Source: Acidobacteriaceae bacterium (GTDB lineage: Bacteria > Acidobacteriota > Terriglobia > Terriglobales > Acidobacteriaceae). Taken from it: DNA of 9,298 bases. The notes under the pieces were generated by a model. It was given only the letters and a program-made list of their open reading frames with translations, was not told the origin of the DNA and searched no databases. The translations under genes were made by a program, and so were the position numbers. Positions 1 through 7,481 of the stretch are shown here, piece after piece. The DNA lies in the NCBI GenBank assembly GCA_027311125.1, contig DAICZO010000397.1, positions 1 to 9,298 on the forward strand. The letters run 5' to 3'. Numbering within the stretch: the first letter of the stretch is position 1; every line of letters begins with the position of its first letter.

Positions 1-15
1 GAACGGATGTTTAAC

Positions 16-48
16 CGAGGCCAGGGAGACTCCCTGGCCTCGACTTTT
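16..48 (+). terminator. Rho-independent terminator of an upstream gene
   Basis: A perfect 12-bp stem (16-27 with 31-42) closes on a three-base GAC loop and is followed by a short T-rich run at 45-48 and 50. There is no T-run on the other strand, so it reads as a + strand terminator. It should end a gene outside the window to the left and insulates the metallopeptidase gene that follows. Confidence 0.75.
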
Positions 49-103
49 ATAAGGTGAAGTGGGGAGAGGTGAATTGCCGGGCTGGAAGCGATACCATGGC
101 GGA

Positions 104-1282
104 ATGGATCTGAACGCTATTCAAGTTGCCCTTCGCGACCAGCATCTGGACGGCTGGCTTTTTTATGATCACCACAATCGCGATCCACTCGGTTTGCGCA
201 TATTGGGGCTGCCCGCGGATGGGCATGTGACGCGGCGATGGTACTACTTTGTGCCGGTGGAGGGAGAGCCGCGGAAGTTGGTGCATCGGATTGAGTCGGG
301 CCGGCTCGATTCCCTGCCGGGGGTGAAGACGGAGTACTCGTCGTGGCAGGAGTTGGAGAGCAAGCTGGAGACACTGTTGCAAGGGGCTACGCGGGTGGCG
401 ATGCAGTACTCGCCACGGAACGCGATTATGTATGTCTCCATGGTGGATGCAGGCACGGTGGAAGTGCTGCGGGGGATGGGCAAGGAGATTGTGAGTTCTG
501 CGGACCTGGTGAGCCAGTTTGAGGCGGTGCTGACCGAAGCGCAGATGGCGACGCACTATGAGGCTCAGGAGCGGCTGGATGCGATTCTTGCGGCGGGCTG
601 GCAGGAGATGGGACGGCGGGTTCGCGGGGGTGGTGGCGGAGCCGATGAGTACAGCATGGTGGAGTATCTGCAACGGGCGATTGAGCAGGCGGGGATGGTG
701 ACGGAGCATGGGCCGAATGTCAGCGTAGGGCCAAACTCGGCGGACTCGCACTATGAGCCGAGCCGAGAGAGTTCGCGGATGATCCGGCGCGGCGACTTTG
801 TGCTGATCGATATATGGGCGAAGCTGGCGGGACGTCCGGAGGCGGTGTGGTACGACATTACCTGGACAGGTGTGGTGGATCGCGAGCCGACGGAGCGGGA
901 GCAACTGGTGTTCGAGACGGTGCGGAATGCGCGGGACGCTGCGATTGCGGTGGTGCAGGACGCGTTTGCCGCAGGGCGGCCGATTGCTGGCTGGGAGGCC
1001 GATGACGCTTCGCGGGCAGTGATCACCGCGGCGGGGTTTGGGGCTTACTTTACGCACAGAACCGGGCATAACATTGCGACGGAGCTGCATGGGAGCGGTG
1101 CGCATCTGGACAATCTGGAGACGCATGACGAGCGGCTGATACTGCCCAATACGTGTTTTTCAGTGGAGCCGGGGGTGTATTTCACGGGAGAGTTTGGGGT
1201 GCGGAACGAAGTGAATATGATGACGCGGAGAGGCAAGGCCGAGGTGACGGGAAGGATGCAGCGCGAGCTGGTGCGTATCTGA
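104..1282 (+). CDS. M24 family metallopeptidase (Xaa-Pro aminopeptidase/prolidase-like)
   Basis: The product is a 392-residue cytoplasmic peptidase of the M24 'pita-bread' fold. Residues 1 to about 140 look like a creatinase-type N-terminal domain, and the catalytic domain follows. All five expected metal ligands are visible, numbered from the ATG at 104: D236 (in LIDIWAK), D251 (in WYDITWT), H322 (in TGHN), E355 (in SVEPG) and E369 (in VRNEV). A second histidine, H329, sits seven residues after H322, as in other M24 enzymes. The usual GHGIG motif reads GHNIA here, so the subfamily and substrate are uncertain; a dipeptidase or aminopeptidase acting near proline is a guess. A run of five glycines lies at about 175-179. 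I chose ATG 104 because the protein from there begins like its relatives. In-frame GTG 59 and TTG 74 are alternatives, and TTG 74 has a GGAGAGG-like site in front of it. No signal peptide is seen. The gene lies 39 nt before the next one and is probably co-transcribed with it. Confidence 0.88.
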   Translation: MDLNAIQVALRDQHLDGWLFYDHHNRDPLGLRILGLPADGHVTRRWYYFVPVEGEPRKLVHRIESGRLDSLPGVKTEYSSWQELESKLETLLQGATRVAMQYSPRNAIMYVSMVDAGTVEVLRGMGKEIVSSADLVSQFEAVLTEAQMATHYEAQERLDAILAAGWQEMGRRVRGGGGGADEYSMVEYLQRAIEQAGMVTEHGPNVSVGPNSADSHYEPSRESSRMIRRGDFVLIDIWAKLAGRPEAVWYDITWTGVVDREPTEREQLVFETVRNARDAAIAVVQDAFAAGRPIAGWEADDASRAVITAAGFGAYFTHRTGHNIATELHGSGAHLDNLETHDERLILPNTCFSVEPGVYFTGEFGVRNEVNMMTRRGKAEVTGRMQRELVRI

Positions 1283-1321
1283 GGGAATCCGGATGGGTTT
1301 TCAGCTATCATCGGAGGTGAG

Positions 1322-1735
1322 ATGACGACCAATGTATACGCGCCGGCGCGGACTGCCGGAAAGAGTATTTTTTCGCCGACGGTGATCCTGATCGCTGGCT
1401 GGTTGGTTCCGGGAGCGGGGCATTTGCTGCTGCGGAAGTGGGTGCGGGGATCGCTGCTGCTGGTGTCGATCGTGTCGATGTTTCTGATTGGGCTGGCGTT
1501 GAAGGGGAAGATCTACTCGCCCAATACTGGCGATTTGCTGGATATTTTGAACTTTGCGGGTGATCTGGGGAATGGTCTGCTGTATGGGATCGCACGGATT
1601 TTCGACATGGGACAGGGTAGCGTGCAGATTGCGATTGCGGATTATGGGACGAAGTTTATGGTGGTGGCGGGGCTTTTGAACGTGATTGCGGCGGTGGATG
1701 CGCACTCTCTGGCTACGGGGAGGAAGGTTTCGTGA
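1322..1735 (+). CDS. Small membrane protein of unknown function (three predicted helices)
   Basis: This encodes a 137-residue inner-membrane protein. Hydrophobic stretches lie at about residues 19-37, 43-60 and 109-127. The first contains GWLVPGAGHLLLRKWVRG, which resembles the Pro-Gly-x-Gly-x-x-(Tyr/Leu)-Leu turn of TM2-like membrane domains. It may belong to a family of uncharacterised acidobacterial proteins (DUF6677 comes to mind, from memory and unverified). A strong Shine-Dalgarno site, GGAGGTGA at 1313-1320, supports the ATG at 1322. The stop codon overlaps the GTG start of the next gene, so the two are probably translationally coupled. I cannot assign a function. Confidence 0.82.
   Translation: MTTNVYAPARTAGKSIFSPTVILIAGWLVPGAGHLLLRKWVRGSLLLVSIVSMFLIGLALKGKIYSPNTGDLLDILNFAGDLGNGLLYGIARIFDMGQGSVQIAIADYGTKFMVVAGLLNVIAAVDAHSLATGRKVS
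1717..1727 (+). promoter_or_regulatory. Ribosome binding site deciding a GTG start
   Basis: GGGGAGGAAGG lies inside the end of the upstream membrane-protein gene. Its GGAGG core (1719-1723) is 8 nt before GTG 1732. This is the main evidence that the 58-residue frame is translated from the overlapping GTG. Confidence 0.7.
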
Positions 1736-1908
1736 CGATTACGCATTTTAGTGCGGTGGTGTTGTTTGCCCTGTTTACCTCGGTAGTTTTCGGGATTACG
1801 CAGCGATCTGAGCCCAAGATGATGATTCGTTTTGGGGCGTTTTGCTTTGCTTTGTTTGTGGGCGGGACGATTGCGGCTAGCTGGATTATGTGGCTGATCA
1901 AGCACTAG
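1732..1908 (+). CDS. 58-residue two-helix membrane protein, unknown function
   Basis: This small gene starts at GTG 1732, which overlaps the TGA of the preceding gene (GTGA, 4-nt overlap), and ends at TAG 1906-1908. The product has hydrophobic segments at about residues 5-22 and 34-54, separated by a polar loop (TQRSEPKMM), which predicts a helical hairpin in the inner membrane with short ends. A good ribosome binding site precedes the GTG. The clean overlap, the binding site and the membrane-protein composition make it more credible than a chance reading frame. It is easily missed by automated calling because of its length and start codon. The function is unknown. Its pairing with the upstream membrane protein suggests they act together, but that is inference. 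Confidence 0.75.
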   Translation: MTITHFSAVVLFALFTSVVFGITQRSEPKMMIRFGAFCFALFVGGTIAASWIMWLIKH

Positions 1909-2068
1909 AGCTGTCGTTGGCAGTGTGGCGTTTGTGGTGCAGCTTGTGGAGATTTGTGTGGCAAAGGTGGTGCGGTGGCCTGGAGTTGAGGGCTGACGCT
2001 GGGCTGGCGGTGCAAGCTGAAGAAAACACAGGTTGGAGAGAGTCTGGGCCTATCACCCGAAAGGGCTA

Positions 2069-2110
2069 CTTCCGTGCTGCTGAATCTTATGGATTGATAG
2101 CGGCGGGAAG
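2069..2110 (+). other. Long imperfect hairpin in the leader of the diguanylate cyclase gene
   Basis: The 233-nt gap 1909-2141 has no credible gene. Near its 3' end the RNA could pair 2069-2073 with 2106-2110, 2076-2081 with 2099-2104 (one G-U) and 2083-2086 with 2092-2095, leaving a five-base loop. Just upstream, CCCGAAAGGG (2056-2065) is a small stem with a GAAA tetraloop. I do not recognise a known riboswitch, including the c-di-GMP (GEMM) aptamers. There is no T-tract, so it is not an intrinsic terminator. I see no convincing -35/-10 pair in the gap. The role is unknown, and chance folding in GC-rich DNA is possible. Confidence 0.35.
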
Positions 2111-2141
2111 GTTATTCTGAGTCACGACACGATGGTGGCAG

Positions 2142-3602
2142 ATGAGTTTACGGCGAGTTGATAGCGAAGATGCAAAGCTGAGGTCGGAGTGGGGCAGCGA
2201 AGCTCTTGATCCGGTGCCTGAGGCGGAGTGTGATGAGATTGTTCAACTGGCTGCGTCCATCTGTGGGATGCCGGTTGGGTTGTTGACGCTGCTGGATGAC
2301 CGTCGGCAGTGGTTCCGGGTGTCGGATGGCTTCAAGCTGCAGGAGACGCCGCGGGAGATTGCTTTCTGCGCGTATGCGATCCGTCAAAACGAGTTGCTGG
2401 TGGTGCAGGACACGAACAGCGACCGCAGGTTTTCTACGAATCCACTGGTGGTGGCGGAGCCGCCGATTCGTTTTTTTGCCGGGATGCCGATGCATACGGC
2501 GGAGGGGCATCCGGTTGGGACGCTGTGCGTGATGGATACGCAGCCGCGGATGCTGACACCGCAGCAGGAGAATGCACTGCGGGTGCTGGGTCGTCAGGCG
2601 AGTGCGCGGCTGGAGCTGCGGGCGCAACGGATGGCGCTGGAAGAGGCGTTGAAGGACCGAGAGCGAGCGGCGGCGGGGCTGCATGCGAGCGAGGAGCTAT
2701 TTCGCGCTTTCATGAATGCGAGTCCTTTTTTGAGTTACATCAAGGACGCCGCGGGACGGCTGCTTTTCTATAACAAGAGTTTTGCGAAGCGGTTTGGGAT
2801 TGGGGAACAGGCCTGGCTGGGACGGACCGATGAGCGGCTGTGGTCGCCGAATCTATCGCGGTCGGGCCGGTCGCACGATCTGGAAGTGATGGCCGGAGGG
2901 AAGATCGTGGAGACGGAAGAACGGATTCGGTCTGCCGATGGCACGAGTTCCACGTGGCGGTCGTTCAAGTTTCCCTGCTACGACTCGGCGGGAAATATTC
3001 TGCTGGCCGGGGTGGCAGTGGACGTGTCGGAAGAGGTGGCGCGAAAGGGTGAGCTGACCCGGTACCATCGTGAGCTGGAAGAGGCCAACGAGCAACTGCG
3101 GAAGCTGGCGGGGACGGATGAGCTGACCGGATTGCGGAATCGCAGAGCGTTCGAGGAGCGGATGGTGCTGGAGTTCTCGATGGCACGGCGGCGGCGGCGG
3201 GAGCTGTCGGTGCTGTTGCTGGATGTCGACAACTTCAAATCGATCAATGACCGGTTTGGCCATGCGGCTGGAGACGATGTATTGCGGCGGCTGGGTGCGC
3301 TGTTGCGGACCACGGTGCGGCTGCCGGACCTGCCGGCACGTTATGGCGGAGAAGAGTTTGTGGTGCTGCTGCCAGAGAGCGGCGAAGATGGGGCGCTGGG
3401 GCTGGCGCGGCGCGTGATGGAGAAGGTCGCCGCGGAGCCGTGGGACAACGAGCGGGTGACGGTGAGCATTGGGATGGCGGCGATGAATGAGTCGCTGGTG
3501 AACGGGTATCAGCTGGTGGCACTGGCAGATGAAGCCTTGTACGCGGCCAAGCGTGCGGGGAAGAATCGGGTGATGCTGCACGGTGGGCAAGTGCAGACGT
3601 AA
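2142..3602 (+). CDS. GAF-PAS-GGDEF diguanylate cyclase
   Basis: The 486-residue protein should make the second messenger c-di-GMP from two GTP. In order it has a GAF domain (about 20-160, with FCAYAI and a GxPVGTLCVMD segment), a PAS domain with its C-terminal motif (about 180-296), a charged helical linker (about 297-322, likely coiled coil) and a GGDEF domain (about 323-480). The signature reads RYGGEEF with GGEEF at 402-406, a competent active site. DVDNFKSIND at 361-370 supplies the metal-binding aspartate and nucleotide contacts. RLPD at 393-396 lies five residues before GGEEF, matching the product-inhibition I-site. There are no transmembrane segments, so it is a cytosolic sensor; the GAF and PAS ligands cannot be read from sequence. 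The start at ATG 2142 is the first possible, since an in-frame stop (2118-2120) lies just upstream. Its ribosome binding site is weak. The gene stands alone and ends 19 nt before the shared terminator. Confidence 0.93.
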   Translation: MSLRRVDSEDAKLRSEWGSEALDPVPEAECDEIVQLAASICGMPVGLLTLLDDRRQWFRVSDGFKLQETPREIAFCAYAIRQNELLVVQDTNSDRRFSTNPLVVAEPPIRFFAGMPMHTAEGHPVGTLCVMDTQPRMLTPQQENALRVLGRQASARLELRAQRMALEEALKDRERAAAGLHASEELFRAFMNASPFLSYIKDAAGRLLFYNKSFAKRFGIGEQAWLGRTDERLWSPNLSRSGRSHDLEVMAGGKIVETEERIRSADGTSSTWRSFKFPCYDSAGNILLAGVAVDVSEEVARKGELTRYHRELEEANEQLRKLAGTDELTGLRNRRAFEERMVLEFSMARRRRRELSVLLLDVDNFKSINDRFGHAAGDDVLRRLGALLRTTVRLPDLPARYGGEEFVVLLPESGEDGALGLARRVMEKVAAEPWDNERVTVSIGMAAMNESLVNGYQLVALADEALYAAKRAGKNRVMLHGGQVQT

Positions 3603-3621
3603 GGCTTAGTGGAAGGCAAAG

Positions 3622-3651
3622 AAAAGGCACGGCTTGCGCCGTGCCTTTTTT
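3622..3651. terminator. Bidirectional rho-independent terminator between convergent genes
   Basis: Bases 3622-3633 pair perfectly with 3638-3649 around a TTGC loop; the GC-rich core is GGCACGGC/GCCGTGCC. A T-run at 3646-3651 follows on the + strand, and the A-rich stretch 3618-3625 gives a T-run on the - strand. It can therefore stop transcription of both the diguanylate cyclase gene and rplQ, whose stops lie only 71 bases apart. Confidence 0.88.
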
Positions 3652-3673
3652 GTGTCTGGAAGTGGAGAGAGGT

Positions 3674-4147
3674 TTACGCCTCGGAGCCAGGGGCTTCGCC
3701 GGGGTTCTGCTCTTCCATCTGCTTCTGGAGCTCTTCGCGCTTCTTGGTGCGGGCTTCGGCGCGCTTCTGGGCCTTCTCGTTGAGTTCCTGCTCGGCTCCG
3801 AGGAGCTCGATGAAGGCCATCTCAGCGGCGTCACCCTTGCGGGCTCCGGTGCGCGTGATGCGGAGGTAACCGCCGTTGCGGGTGGCGTAGCGGGGAGCCA
3901 CGGTGTTGAAGAGGCGATCGACCGAATCAGGCGTCATGAGATAGGCAGCAGCCTGGCGACGGGCGTGGACGGTACCGCGCTTGCCGAGGGTGATCATCTT
4001 CTCGATGAGGGGCCGAGTGGCCTTGCACTTGGTGATGGTGGTCTCGACGCGGTCCATAAGGATGACGGAGGTGACGAGGTTGCGGAGCATGGCGCGGCGG
4101 TGGCTGGTGTTTCTGCCTAACTTGAATCCTGCATTACGGTGACGCAT
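3674..4147 (-). CDS. rplQ: 50S ribosomal protein L17
   Basis: L17 is a large-subunit protein that sits near the peptide exit tunnel and binds 23S rRNA. The 157-residue product opens with MRHRNAGFKLGR and keeps the family pattern through LGKRGT (54-59), APRYATRNGGY (84-94) and RKGDAAEMAFIEL (103-115). Many bacterial L17 proteins end near this point. Here a charged, probably helical tail of about 40 residues (118-157, rich in Glu, Lys, Arg and Gln) follows and ends in a Gly/Pro-rich stretch. A ribosome binding site (AAGGAGA, 4154-4160) lies 6 nt before the ATG. It is the last gene of the ribosomal cluster, directly after rpoA as in most bacteria, and ends at the bidirectional terminator. Confidence 0.97.
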   Translation of the reverse strand: MRHRNAGFKLGRNTSHRRAMLRNLVTSVILMDRVETTITKCKATRPLIEKMITLGKRGTVHARRQAAAYLMTPDSVDRLFNTVAPRYATRNGGYLRITRTGARKGDAAEMAFIELLGAEQELNEKAQKRAEARTKKREELQKQMEEQNPGEAPGSEA

Positions 4148-4211
4148 TGGTAATCTCCTTCGATCCGGTCTATTGACCGTTGATCGGCTTGCTGTGATTG
4201 CAGAGGAAGCG

Positions 4212-4245
4212 AGGAGCGGGAAGTGAGGTTCACTTCCCTGCTCCT
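4212..4245 (-). other. Strong intercistronic hairpin between rpoA and rplQ
   Basis: Within the 114-nt rpoA-rplQ spacer, 4218-4226 pairs with 4230-4238 and 4212-4217 pairs with 4240-4245. That makes 15 base pairs with one bulged base (4239) and a three-base loop. There is no T-tract on the - strand after it, so it is not a classical terminator. Plausible roles are mRNA end protection, RNase processing or partial attenuation that sets L17 levels apart from RpoA. None can be shown from sequence. Confidence 0.6.
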
Positions 4246-4261
4246 GCTGGTTGCACTGCGG

Positions 4262-5365
<1,104 letters not shown>

Positions 5366-5483
5366 GTGTTTCTCCTTTATCCGTCCTAGCCGCGATGCAT
5401 TCTGCGGACTGGCGGGTGGTGCGGTTGCGGGTCAGGTTGTGGGTGGTACGTTTTGACTGGCTGGAGGGCCAGAGCGGGAAAGA

Positions 5484-5515
5484 CCCACGTCCGACGGTGC
5501 GGACGTGGGGCACCC
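5484..5515 (-). repeat. Palindromic repeat, copy A (rpsD-rpoA spacer)
   Basis: A perfect 10-bp stem (5484-5493 with 5500-5509) encloses the loop ACGGTG and is flanked by GGCACCC. The same 32-base unit recurs in the rpsK-rpsD spacer. The only stem difference between the copies is a C-G pair (5488/5505) here against T-A there, so pairing is kept. No proper T-tract follows on the - strand, which argues against a simple terminator. The rest of this 171-nt spacer (5366-5536) holds the rpoA ribosome binding site and nothing else I recognise. Confidence 0.7.
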
Positions 5516-5536
5516 GATGTTTTGTAACTACTACAG

Positions 5537-6169
5537 TTACTTGCTGTAGAGTTCGACGATGAGCTGCTCGTTGACCGGGAGCTGGATATCTTCGCGCTTC
5601 GGCAGAGCGACGAGCTTGCCGGAGAGGTTGTCGCGGTTGATATCGAGCCAGGGCACGGAGCGCTGACCGGCGGCAAAGTTTTTGGACTCTTCGAGGATGA
5701 CCAGAGCCTTGGAGCCTTCGCGGATGGAGATCTCATCGCCGACCTTGCACTGGAAGGAGGGGATGTTGACCTTGCGGCCGTTGACCTGGAGGTGTCCGTG
5801 ACGGACGACCTGGCGGGCCTGGCGGCGGCTCATGGCGAAACCGAGGCGATAGGCGACGTTGTCGAGGCGGGTCTCAAGCTGCTGGAGCAGGAGTTCGCCG
5901 GTGACACCGGTGCGATTGGAGGCCTTCTGGTAGTAGGCGCGGAACTGGGTTTCGAGGGTGAAGTAGATGCGCTTGGCCTTCTGCTTTTCGCGCAGTTGGA
6001 GACCGTAGCCTACGACCTTCTTGACCTTCTTGGACTGGCCGTGCTGGCCTGGGGGGAAGTTGCGCTTCTCAACGGGGCATTTCTCGGAGAAGCACTTGGC
6101 TCCCTTGAGGAAGAGTTTGGTACCGTCGCGGCGGCAGAGGCGGCAGACGGGTCCGGTGTAACGTGCCAT
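5537..6169 (-). CDS. rpsD: 30S ribosomal protein S4
   Basis: S4 is a primary 16S rRNA-binding protein that nucleates 30S assembly and, in several bacteria, represses its own operon. The 210-residue product has the usual length. Cysteines at 9, 12, 26 and 31 form the zinc-binding N-terminal knuckle, so this is the 'C+' type of S4. The S4 RNA-binding domain covers about 98-160, with RLDNVAYRLGFA followed by SRRQARQVVRHGHL and VNGRKVNIPS. A ribosome binding site (AGGAGC, 6176-6181) lies before the ATG. Its place between rpsK and rpoA is the alpha-operon order of E. coli, whereas some bacteria carry rpsD elsewhere. Palindromic repeats lie in the spacers on both sides of the gene. Confidence 0.98.
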   Translation of the reverse strand: MARYTGPVCRLCRRDGTKLFLKGAKCFSEKCPVEKRNFPPGQHGQSKKVKKVVGYGLQLREKQKAKRIYFTLETQFRAYYQKASNRTGVTGELLLQQLETRLDNVAYRLGFAMSRRQARQVVRHGHLQVNGRKVNIPSFQCKVGDEISIREGSKALVILEESKNFAAGQRSVPWLDINRDNLSGKLVALPKREDIQLPVNEQLIVELYSK

Positions 6170-6254
6170 GGTATTGCTCCTGACTTCGGGTGACGATCGC
6201 TTTACACGCTGGTGCGCTTCATCGCGATCCGGTGGTGGTTGAACTCGAGAGAGG

Positions 6255-6287
6255 CCCCATGTCCGAGGTGCGGGACATGGGGCATCC
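6255..6287 (-). repeat. Palindromic repeat, copy B (rpsK-rpsD spacer)
   Basis: A perfect 10-bp stem (6255-6264 with 6273-6282) encloses GAGGTGCG and is flanked by CATCC. Bases 6256-6287 align along their whole length with 5484-5515, with one inserted and one deleted base in the loop region. Compared with copy A, one stem pair is T-A (6260/6277) instead of C-G. The 132-nt spacer 6170-6301 otherwise holds only the rpsD ribosome binding site. Confidence 0.7.
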
Positions 6288-6301
6288 TGAAGGGTGAAAT
6301 G

Positions 6302-6724
6302 TTATACGCGGCGGCGCTTGGGCGGACGGCAGCCGTTGTGCGGCATAGGCGTGACGTCGCGGATGCTGCGAACCTCGATACCGGTGGTGGCGAGGGCGCG
6401 GATGGCGGACTCACGACCGGATCCGGGACCGGATACGCGGACATCGACGGAACGGACGCCGTGGTCGCGGGCTGCGTTGGCAGCACCGACAGCGGCCTGC
6501 TGCGCGGCGAACGGGGTGCCCTTGCGGGAGCCGCGGAAGCCGAGCGAGCCGGACGATTTCCAGGAGAGAGTGTTGCCCGTCTGGTCGGTGATGGTGACGA
6601 TGGTGTTGTTGAAGGAAGCCTGGATGAAGACGAGACCAAATGGAACGTTCTTGCGCTCGCGCTTCTTGAACTTCTTATTCTTGCCGGGCTTTGCTGCGCC
6701 CTTGGTGTTCTGAGTCTTTGCCAT
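6302..6724 (-). CDS. rpsK: 30S ribosomal protein S11
   Basis: S11 lies on the platform of the small subunit next to S6/S18 and helps shape the mRNA exit region. The 140-residue product has a basic N-terminal extension (1-26, Lys-rich) and the conserved core from VPFGLVFIQASFNNT onward. It ends in HNGCRPPKRRRV, the family's signature C-terminus. The Asn-Gly pair at 130-131 corresponds to the site that is isomerised to isoaspartate in E. coli S11. Only 3 nt separate the rpsM stop from this ATG, and I see no strong ribosome binding site, so translation is probably coupled to rpsM. This contrasts with the long spacers elsewhere in the cluster. Confidence 0.98.
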   Translation of the reverse strand: MAKTQNTKGAAKPGKNKKFKKRERKNVPFGLVFIQASFNNTIVTITDQTGNTLSWKSSGSLGFRGSRKGTPFAAQQAAVGAANAARDHGVRSVDVRVSGPGSGRESAIRALATTGIEVRSIRDVTPMPHNGCRPPKRRRV

Positions 6725-6727
6725 GGC

Positions 6728-7108
6728 TTATTTGGTCGCTTTCTTCTTACCGGCAACGGTTCCCTTGCGTGGGCCTTTGCGGGTGCGAGCGTTGGTGTGG
6801 GTGCGCTGACCGCTAACCGGGAGGCTGCGGCGGTGACGGAGGCCACGGTAGGACTGAATTTCGATGAGGCGCTTGATGTTGAGGGAGATGTCCTTGCGGA
6901 GATCGCCTTCGATCTGGCCTTCGGCTTCAATGACCTGACGGATGCGGTTGAGAGCGTCTTCATCGAGCGTGCCGACCTTCGCGAGGGGATCGACTTCAGC
7001 CTTCGCGAGGATTTTGGCGGCGCGAGAGTCGCCGATACCAAAGATGTAGGTGAGACCGATGCGCGCCTGTTTGTTGTTAGGGACATCGACTCCAGCAATA
7101 CGTGCCAT
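6728..7108 (-). CDS. rpsM: 30S ribosomal protein S13
   Basis: S13 sits in the head of the small subunit, contacts the P-site tRNA and forms a bridge to the large subunit. The 126-residue product begins MARIAGVDVPNNK, contains TYIFGIGDSRA (20-30) and SYRGLRHRRSLPVSGQRT (86-103), and ends in a basic tRNA-contacting tail (KGPRKG then Lys-rich). Length and motifs are standard. A ribosome binding site (AAGGAA, 7113-7118) lies 5 nt before the ATG. The 139-nt leader 7109-7247 holds only small possible stems. I could not recognise the S4-binding pseudoknot known from the E. coli rpsM leader. Confidence 0.98.
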   Translation of the reverse strand: MARIAGVDVPNNKQARIGLTYIFGIGDSRAAKILAKAEVDPLAKVGTLDEDALNRIRQVIEAEGQIEGDLRKDISLNIKRLIEIQSYRGLRHRRSLPVSGQRTHTNARTRKGPRKGTVAGKKKATK

Positions 7109-7247
7109 GGGGTTCCTTTTCGGTTGGGCTCGAGTAGCTTCGCCACGGAGCGGGGTGAGGGTTGAGCGGATGATTCCGACGGGTTCAACGCAAGCCTTGA
7201 CTTCGGCTAACTAGCCCGGCGGGGCCGCAGGTGACACAAGGGCTGAG

Positions 7248-7361
7248 TTAGCCCTGGCGCTGCTTGTGCTTGGCGTTCTCGCAGATGACGCGAACGACGC
7301 CACGGCGGTGGATGACCTTGCACTTGTCGCAGATCTTCTTTACTGATGCACGAACCTTCAT
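7248..7361 (-). CDS. rpmJ: 50S ribosomal protein L36
   Basis: This 37-residue basic protein binds 23S rRNA in the large subunit. It starts MKVRASVKKICDKCK and ends KHKQRQG. C11, C14, C27 and H32 form the zinc site, making it the zinc-binding 'C+' form of L36. A ribosome binding site (AGGAG, 7369-7373) lies 7 nt before the ATG. It stands between infA and rpsM, the usual order. A short inverted repeat (AGGGCT/AGCCCT, 7239-7255) spans the stop codon and may be chance. The 120-nt spacer to infA (7362-7481) holds nothing else I recognise. Confidence 0.96.
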   Translation of the reverse strand: MKVRASVKKICDKCKVIHRRGVVRVICENAKHKQRQG

Positions 7362-7481
7362 TGAAACACTCCTAAAAGCAGCCGTTGACTTGTCGCCATC
7401 CGCTATTCGCTGAAGGCTGGCCGACGAGGCTGGTGGAACTGGGTTGCAAGCAATTAGCGAAAGGCTAGTGGCTTATGTTGT

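Noticed and set aside
48..53. A TATAAG possible -10 box before the metallopeptidase gene
   Set aside because: No matching -35 element lies at the right distance, and the bases overlap the terminator's T-tract.
47..1126. A 359-residue open frame on the - strand
   Set aside because: It is rich in Arg, His and Pro, resembles no family I know, and lies antisense to the metallopeptidase gene with its complete set of metal ligands.
1890..2120. A 76-residue + strand frame after the small membrane protein
   Set aside because: It overlaps the 58-residue gene, has no ribosome binding site, and its Trp/Arg-rich sequence looks like no protein family. The region is better seen as leader DNA.
2020..2141. 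A possible c-di-GMP or glycine riboswitch before the diguanylate cyclase gene
   Set aside because: Short pieces look similar (GGAGAG, CCCGAAAGGG), but the conserved cores of the GEMM and glycine aptamers are missing.
6202..7188. A 328-residue - strand frame across rpsK and rpsM
   Set aside because: It is a Ser/Pro/Arg-rich out-of-frame shadow on the same strand as two certain ribosomal protein genes.
7109..7247. An S4-responsive pseudoknot in the rpsM leader
   Set aside because: Only small stems are visible, and I could not build the nested pseudoknot known from E. coli.
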